Shown piece after piece: positions 59,146 through 64,000 of a stretch of 64,000 bases of DNA. The position numbers and the translations under genes are program-made. Origin of the DNA: Lineus longissimus (lineage: Eukaryota > Nemertea > Pilidiophora > Heteronemertea > Lineidae); contig NC_088316.1 of the NCBI RefSeq assembly GCF_910592395.1, positions 6,264,001-6,328,000 on the forward strand, in the 5' to 3' direction. Under the pieces are notes generated by a model that worked only from the letters and a program-made list of their open reading frames with translations, had not been told where the DNA came from and searched no databases. Positions within the stretch are counted from its first letter, which is position 1. Every line of letters starts with the position of its first letter.

Positions 59146-59889
59146 GAAGTATAATGTTTATATTCAAATATATAATGAAGCAAATTATCTGCTAAGTGAT
59201 AGCTATAAACGGTATCAAAGGCATTCACAATACAAAACAATCATTCGGCAGGCTCCCAAAACCTAGACATTTAATTTAGTCCGTGAGTTTTAGTGACATG
59301 GCTCAACATTTCTATCGTTCTTGCATAAATAAAAACGACTCGTCCTCCTCCTTACTGTTCCGTAGCTCTCATCAGGTGCCTGGTCATAACTCTGCCATCA
59401 ATGAGCCCATTTACAACAAGAAAGTCATCAATTATTGTTGATTAGCTTTTGCTATGATTATATTAGATTCATTATGAATATCTAATTGATTCTAGTCTTC
59501 CGTCAATCTCTAGTTAATGACCGCCTGAACCGCGGCGGATCAGCCAGTGATGGCCCAGCTCTGGCGTGTGTATTGTCCTACGCACCCGAAACCACGCCCT
59601 GGCTCATTCCAGCGTGATCCGAACTTCTTTTAGAAGTCCCGCTGTCGTATCAGACAATTCCACCATTCAAAGCATCTTTAGCACCGAACAATGGATAACC
59701 AAGCACGATGCAGTCTCCCCATTTACCTCTGCCCCTACTGCTTTTAAACTAGTGTTCTTGCATATGTTGAAGCGACAATAACAATCAAAATCATAATAAC
59801 AATTGGCGGCAAATCGCTCAACGAGATTCTGCAGGGCCCGTGATTGACTGGCGCGCTATCAAACACGTGGTCACAATAGAATATGAGGG
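59146..59889. other. Gsx proximal upstream sequence
   Basis: About 740 bp before the TATA box. It holds a GC-rich palindromic stretch, CTGAACCGCGGCGG, near 59525-59540, and AT-rich runs. A + ORF 59566-59781 has no recognised domain. As the nearest upstream DNA to Gsx it is the likeliest site of proximal control elements, but no specific site is claimed. Confidence 0.35.
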
Positions 59890-59897
59890 TATAAAAG
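59890..59897 (+). promoter_or_regulatory. Gsx: TATA box of the Gsx promoter
   Basis: TATAAAAG sits in a G-flanked context (GGGTATAAAAGGTG), 211 bp upstream of the conserved Gsx start codon. Transcription would begin about 30 bases downstream, near 59920-59924 (CAGCATTCAGAG), which gives a 5' leader of about 180 nt. The match to the metazoan TATA consensus and its placement are seen in the sequence. Its use as the promoter is inferred. Confidence 0.6.
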
Positions 59898-59919
59898 GTG
59901 ACTCGTGCCAGAAACCAGC

Positions 59920-60100
59920 ATTCAGAGACGGAACGCCGAACTGTCAACATTGCGGAACAGGAGAGTTATCAGTGCAGCGATAGTGACAAATATTTCATAA
60001 AAGCGTACAGCTACTCAACTGAATGACGAAGTCGCATACGGAGGACACTTTCAAACGATCGGACATATTTAACCCGTACTTTTCACTCACCAAGGAAAAT
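59920..60100 (+). other. Gsx: Probable Gsx 5' untranslated region
   Basis: This lies between the predicted start site and the conserved Met at 60101. It holds an ATG at 60023 that is in frame with the main ORF and has T at -3, a weak context. Translation from it would add 26 residues (MTKSHTEDTFKRSD... onward) that do not resemble known Gsx N-termini. Leaky scanning to 60101 seems likelier, but an N-terminally extended isoform is possible. Confidence 0.45.
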
Positions 60101-60539
60101 ATGTCTCGGTCATTCTTCGTGGATTCTTTACTTGTGAAAAAGCAAGCAGCGCAGGAATCGCAGTCATCGCTTTTGAGCAGCGCTCAGATCTCCCATCATG
60201 AACGTCCGCTGATGCACGGGCTTCCCGGTTACCCGTTTCATTGCCATCCCCGGTCTCAGACTGATTTATTCGGAGTATGTTGCCCCCTCTGTATACGTAC
60301 CCCCACTGCGGGGATTGTTCCAGTGACTGCTTCGTCTATGTCTGTGATAAAGCCCATATCTACATCCTTGGCCTCTCTGGCAGCAACCACAGGACAATCT
60401 ATTCAGTCGTCGTACAGGAGTCCGCCACGACCCTCACCTATCACGCTGCCTACGTCCCTTTCGCTCACGCCCAGTTCCCATTCACCGCCACCTCGAGAAC
60501 GGCTATCGGACCCTATTAGATTCAGATATATGAATTTAG
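60101..60539 (+). CDS. Gsx: Gsx (Gsh/ind-type) ParaHox homeobox protein, first coding exon, partial gene
   Basis: Gsx proteins are nuclear homeodomain transcription factors that pattern the neural tube and ventral nerve cord. They belong to the ParaHox group with Xlox/Pdx and Cdx. The exon encodes 146 codons plus one base. Residues 1-14 read MSRSFFVDSLLVKK, the hallmark N-terminus of Gsx proteins (vertebrate forms begin MSRSF-VDSLI-K). Residues 58-68 read GVCCPLCIRTP, matching the conserved CVCPLCV block of vertebrate GSX1/2. The rest is Ser/Pro-rich linker (about residues 70-135), as expected before a homeodomain. The reading frame leaves through a consensus donor, GTAAGT at 60540-60545, in phase 1. 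No homeodomain is encoded here or in the following 3.46 kb, so exon 2 lies beyond the window. The start was placed at 60101 because the family N-terminus begins there and the ATG has A at -3. An in-frame ATG at 60023 would add 26 unconserved residues. Family identity is strong; the species is unknown. Confidence 0.9.
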
Positions 60540-63500
60540 GTAAGTCGATCCCTTTTATAAACTTATTCTATACTTCGAGGTTTTGTTAAACATATGGAGA
60601 ACGTATTTTTCCTCCGCCAAATTTTGTCGGTATCTCCTGCAGAAAATGGTTCCTATCTTGCAGATTCTTTAGGTCAGGTGAGTGGTTTCGCGATTTGTCC
60701 AACAGTGTTGTACAATGAGTCTCTGCTGTTGAAGAGCCGTTATTGGAAAGAATCACCCCGGATTGAATTCGACATCACTTCATAACTAGACCTACCTCGT
60801 CAATAACTTAACCTCATTCATTGGCATTCGCCCGTTAATTCTGCATAGCCCTTCAACAATGTATTTGAAAAATTAGGCCTAAAAGAAGATTTGAGATGCA
60901 TGAGTACGTCAAATAATAGTCGGTCATCCCAGACGCAAGTTTCATACTGACCAGTAGTGTCGAACTCATTTCCCTTATTATCAGCTACATCTATAATCAA
61001 CTCAATTGTCTAAGATAAGCTTGATATTGCATGTCCACCTCCTAAAATCAGAGTTTAATCAATTGTCAATAATAGTACAGACCGAAAACCTTATGTAACC
61101 CGAACTGGCTTCAGAAAGAGTATCTCGTCAACTCTCCTTCTCTTATTAACAATTTCCCAATAAAAAAAAGGTTTCGGGTTCTCTTAAACATAATGTCTCC
61201 TCTCTGATCATCTAAATTGCGTTAGTGGAGCCAGAGACAGTGTGTGCATGGCTAGTGTAAGCAATACCCACGACTCTAAAATCCACTCCGGTCGCTAAAA
61301 CCATAGCCTTACATGTCTGCTCCGTCCTGCTTGGCCTTGACTGGTTCTTGTGAATTGCGTCCAGATACATGGAGCAAGCACCGTCAATATTTCGTCCTCC
61401 TGGCAGATGCTGGCACCTGGCGGGACTGATAGGAACTGCCGATCTGTAATGGTGTTGAGTGTCGTTTCAAAACCAACTTGACACCAGAGTATACTTGAAC
61501 TATATCAATATAAAAATATATGGATTTTATTCAGTTTTTTTTCTTACTGCGTGGAGGTTTCAATTGTAATTGCTTATTTCATTCTATCCAATAAATAATG
61601 CACTGATTGGTGGAAAAACTTGTTTTCGGGTATAATGTCGAATATTGCAATGACTTAATCTACCACTGGCAACCCAAAACCTGTAACATTTATTCTTCAC
61701 TACTTTCAAATACCTTTCTGCAAGAATTTCATATCTAATTGGCATGCTTAAATGGCTTGCCTTGCTATCATTGTACGAGGCCAGTTTTTCTACATGCGTT
61801 CCTGTTCACGCTAATATAGGCCCGAAGCCATGCGGACGGTCCTGGCCGTCACCTTGAAAATGAACTTGCACAATAGCTCATTCTTTATTAACTAATAATG
61901 CTTAATCCTTAAAAAGCAATTAAAAAGAAAAAGATCCGTTATTGCCGCACACAAATTGGCCATGGACGAGATGAACGCGACTCGGCGCTGGGCAGCGCGT
62001 ATCACTGCCCTTGGGAGGTAGATTTTAATTCCTTTTTCTGCAGTGGAAGAATAAAAGAAAACTGAAATGACCTTCATGGACGGCTCGCAATGTTTTACAA
62101 CTCCACCATTCACCGCAAAAATGCACTGGGACGCCGTAACGGGTCAGTCGCAGGTGCTTGTACAAATTTATCCAAGGGCACCTTGTTTGCTTTTCCGACA
62201 CGAAACCCGTGCCGAAGTTTGACAAAAAGAACTCTCACTTCTAATTTATTTGGTTTTCGCAAATTGCATGATTACAGAACACAATGTCTGAAATTAGTCA
62301 ATAAAGCTCCAGTGAAAGACTCGCGAATCAAATTCAGCTTTTGCCCATTAAGACGTGGCAAAAACCAGGGAATACGTCATTTTCGATTCATTATTTTCCG
62401 ATTTATAATCGTGTTGACAATTTGTTCTTTGCTCGCTTTCAGCTCGCTTGGTGACCTTTTGGAGTAAATAAGCCGGCACATGACCCCTGTGATACATAAC
62501 CCTTTATGACTAATATGTCTGCCAATCATTTTGATTTCCAACTCCACTAGAGATTTAGATGGTTAATGGGGGGGGGGGGGAGTGCCCAAAACCTATGATA
62601 TTTTTTTGCAATGGCACCAAAAGTAACACTGGTCGAGATTTCGAGTATTAATGCAAGTCTATAAAATTTCAAACTATTGGATGTTCTCCCATTGTAATTT
62701 AACCCACAATGCCGAGCTCAAGAACACTGCATGTTACACTTTAACGAGGCGGGTACATGTATCTGAAACAAAAATTGCATCTCCGTGCAACGATTGGAGG
62801 TCGAACAAGCTCGATGGAGTCTAACTCGAAGTATTCTGTAACAATAATTTCCATTCTAAATGCTTTACATTTTTTTTTGAAAGATTACGCCCACTTCTAA
62901 AAAAACAGATGAGTGTGTCAGTTATCACTTTACAAATGAAAACCAATGAACTAAATTTCAACAAATGTTTCATTTTGACTATAAATAGCGTCACGCTTTG
63001 CTTACAATGATACGCATGCAAAACTCATGTTTTCGCACTATAAGATAGCACACCTATTATAGAACCCGCTAGATCATTTATCGGCTTTCAAAGAGCATAA
63101 AGAAATCCTCTGAAATCCTGACCCTTGATATTGAGGCATTATCTTGTTGAAGACACTCTGTGATACCCGGGACATCGCGTCAAAAGAGCTCCCTCAAGAG
63201 TCCGGGCGCCATCTCTCCACGATTTGCCGTCAGCCCGTGAATGGCTGTAGCACATTTCAGTTTTGGCTTTCATTGCACTGACGTGTTCCACAAAGACCCC
63301 TCTTTCACTCCGCGATTGCTTTTTGTTCCGCGGGTTCCTTTTCGCCTCATTTGTTCTTGGGCGATATCGTGGACAATAGCTGTGGTGACTAGTGGCGAAA
63401 TATCACGTCCTCGTGCGCTAACTCTCTGATCTTTATCGTAACCCTTTCTCCAAGCAATCCCGGTCCTTTATTCACTTGCGCACTTTAAACACTACGGGTT

Positions 63501-64000
63501 GAGAAATAAGAAACAGAGCTACTTACAGGTGCTTTCCAGTTCCAGGTGAATTTTTCGAAGAACTCATTTTGTCTGTGGTAGCGTCTTTAAAAGTGAATAA
63601 ACCTCTCGAGATATAAATTTTTGAGTTATAACCCATTCCCTCGTTATTAGATTTTAAAAAAGTTCTTCGGTATTAAAAAGAATGAATTGGCAAGCTATAA
63701 AACCACGTCAACACGGAACAGCCATTATTTTTCATAATCCGTAGAAAATGCTCAGGCATTTGGTGCAACGTGCATTGCTGAGTGTAACCTGTATGGTATC
63801 AGACGCTCTATATTTTGGCGTTATCCTTATCATTCGTAAAGTAACTCTAAAATGGCATCAAATCTCCAGGTCTTATCTAAGACATTTCAGGATTTATCAC
63901 CAAGCTAGCAATTTATAAATTCCGAACAGTATGGCATGAAGTCTCTCGTCAACCACCGCAACCATTTGCAGGTCAATGTGTTCTCAATGACTTTGTTTTT
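60540..64000 (+). other. Gsx: Gsx intron 1, 5' part (runs off the window)
   Basis: The intron begins with the donor GTAAGT. Vertebrate GSX genes have one intron just before the homeobox, so the homeodomain exon should follow, but none is seen up to the window end. The region is AT-rich and has a 13-base G tract at 62568-62580. Two isolated ORFs (62090-62467 and 63241-63429, + strand) show no recognisable domain and are treated as chance. Intronic enhancers could be here but cannot be called from one sequence. Confidence 0.6.

Noticed and set aside
60277-60519. 80-codon ORF inside the Gsx exon in another frame
   Set aside because: It is a shadow of the Gsx reading frame, with no family match.
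60540-64000. Search for the Gsx homeodomain exon
   Set aside because: No frame shows the RTAFT...KIWFQNRR pattern. The intron must exceed 3.4 kb or the exon lies beyond the window.
1-64000. CRISPR arrays, bacterial operons, prophage
   Set aside because: The content is eukaryotic (spliced homeobox gene, SINE, MITEs). Tandem arrays have no spacers of the CRISPR kind.

Overview
This is a eukaryotic, AT-rich, gene-poor window. Most recognisable structure is repetitive: foldback DNA transposons, MITEs, a tRNA-derived SINE, minisatellites and small tandem duplications. Only one protein-coding gene can be supported. It is the first coding exon of a Gsx (Gsh/ind) ParaHox homeobox gene near the right end (60101-60539, + strand). 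It was recognised from the conserved N-terminus MSRSFFVDSLLVKK and the internal GVCCPLCIRTP motif, and it is followed by a canonical GTAAGT donor. The homeobox exon is not visible in the remaining 3.46 kb, so the gene runs off the window. The gene, the SINE type, the abundant ACATGT motifs and the array-armed foldback elements suggest a marine invertebrate, most likely a deuterostome such as an echinoderm, hemichordate or lancelet. I cannot fix the species.

Layout. 1-9.7 kb: non-coding, with a 78-bp tandem duplication (1.7 kb), two short palindromic elements (5.64 and 8.46 kb) and an 822-bp mariner-like inverted-repeat element (6.63 kb). 9.69-10.69 kb: a 1005-bp foldback element. 14.30-15.15 kb: a second, more decayed foldback element. 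19.56-22.90 kb: a 3.34-kb foldback element whose two arms are arrays of 21-22 bp units around a near-perfect inner palindrome. 23.5-25.5 kb: a 359-bp inverted-repeat element, an 87-bp hairpin MITE and a tRNA-derived SINE. 28-36 kb: a possible Tigger fragment, a degenerate 235-bp tandem repeat and a pair of diverged non-coding copies. 38.7-42.0 kb: a 370-bp direct duplication leading into a 1.9-kb minisatellite with 30/31-bp units. 44.6-45.15 kb: a 509-bp inverted-repeat element with 12-bp flanking direct repeats. 47.7-59.8 kb: mainly unique sequence with small tandem repeats. 59.89-64 kb: the Gsx promoter (TATAAAAG), 5' UTR, exon 1 and the start of intron 1.

The most interesting pattern is shared by three otherwise unrelated foldback elements (9.69, 14.30 and 19.56 kb). 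Each is flanked by an exact 6-bp direct repeat (CCCACT, GGTGGG, CTGGTC), has at least one terminus reading TAYGG, and has opposed arms built from short AT-rich tandem units. They look like one class of non-autonomous DNA transposon that has repeatedly grown its arms as tandem arrays. About 60 kb upstream of Gsx lacks any recognisable gene, which fits regulatory sequence or a gene desert flanking a developmental gene. That reading is inference.
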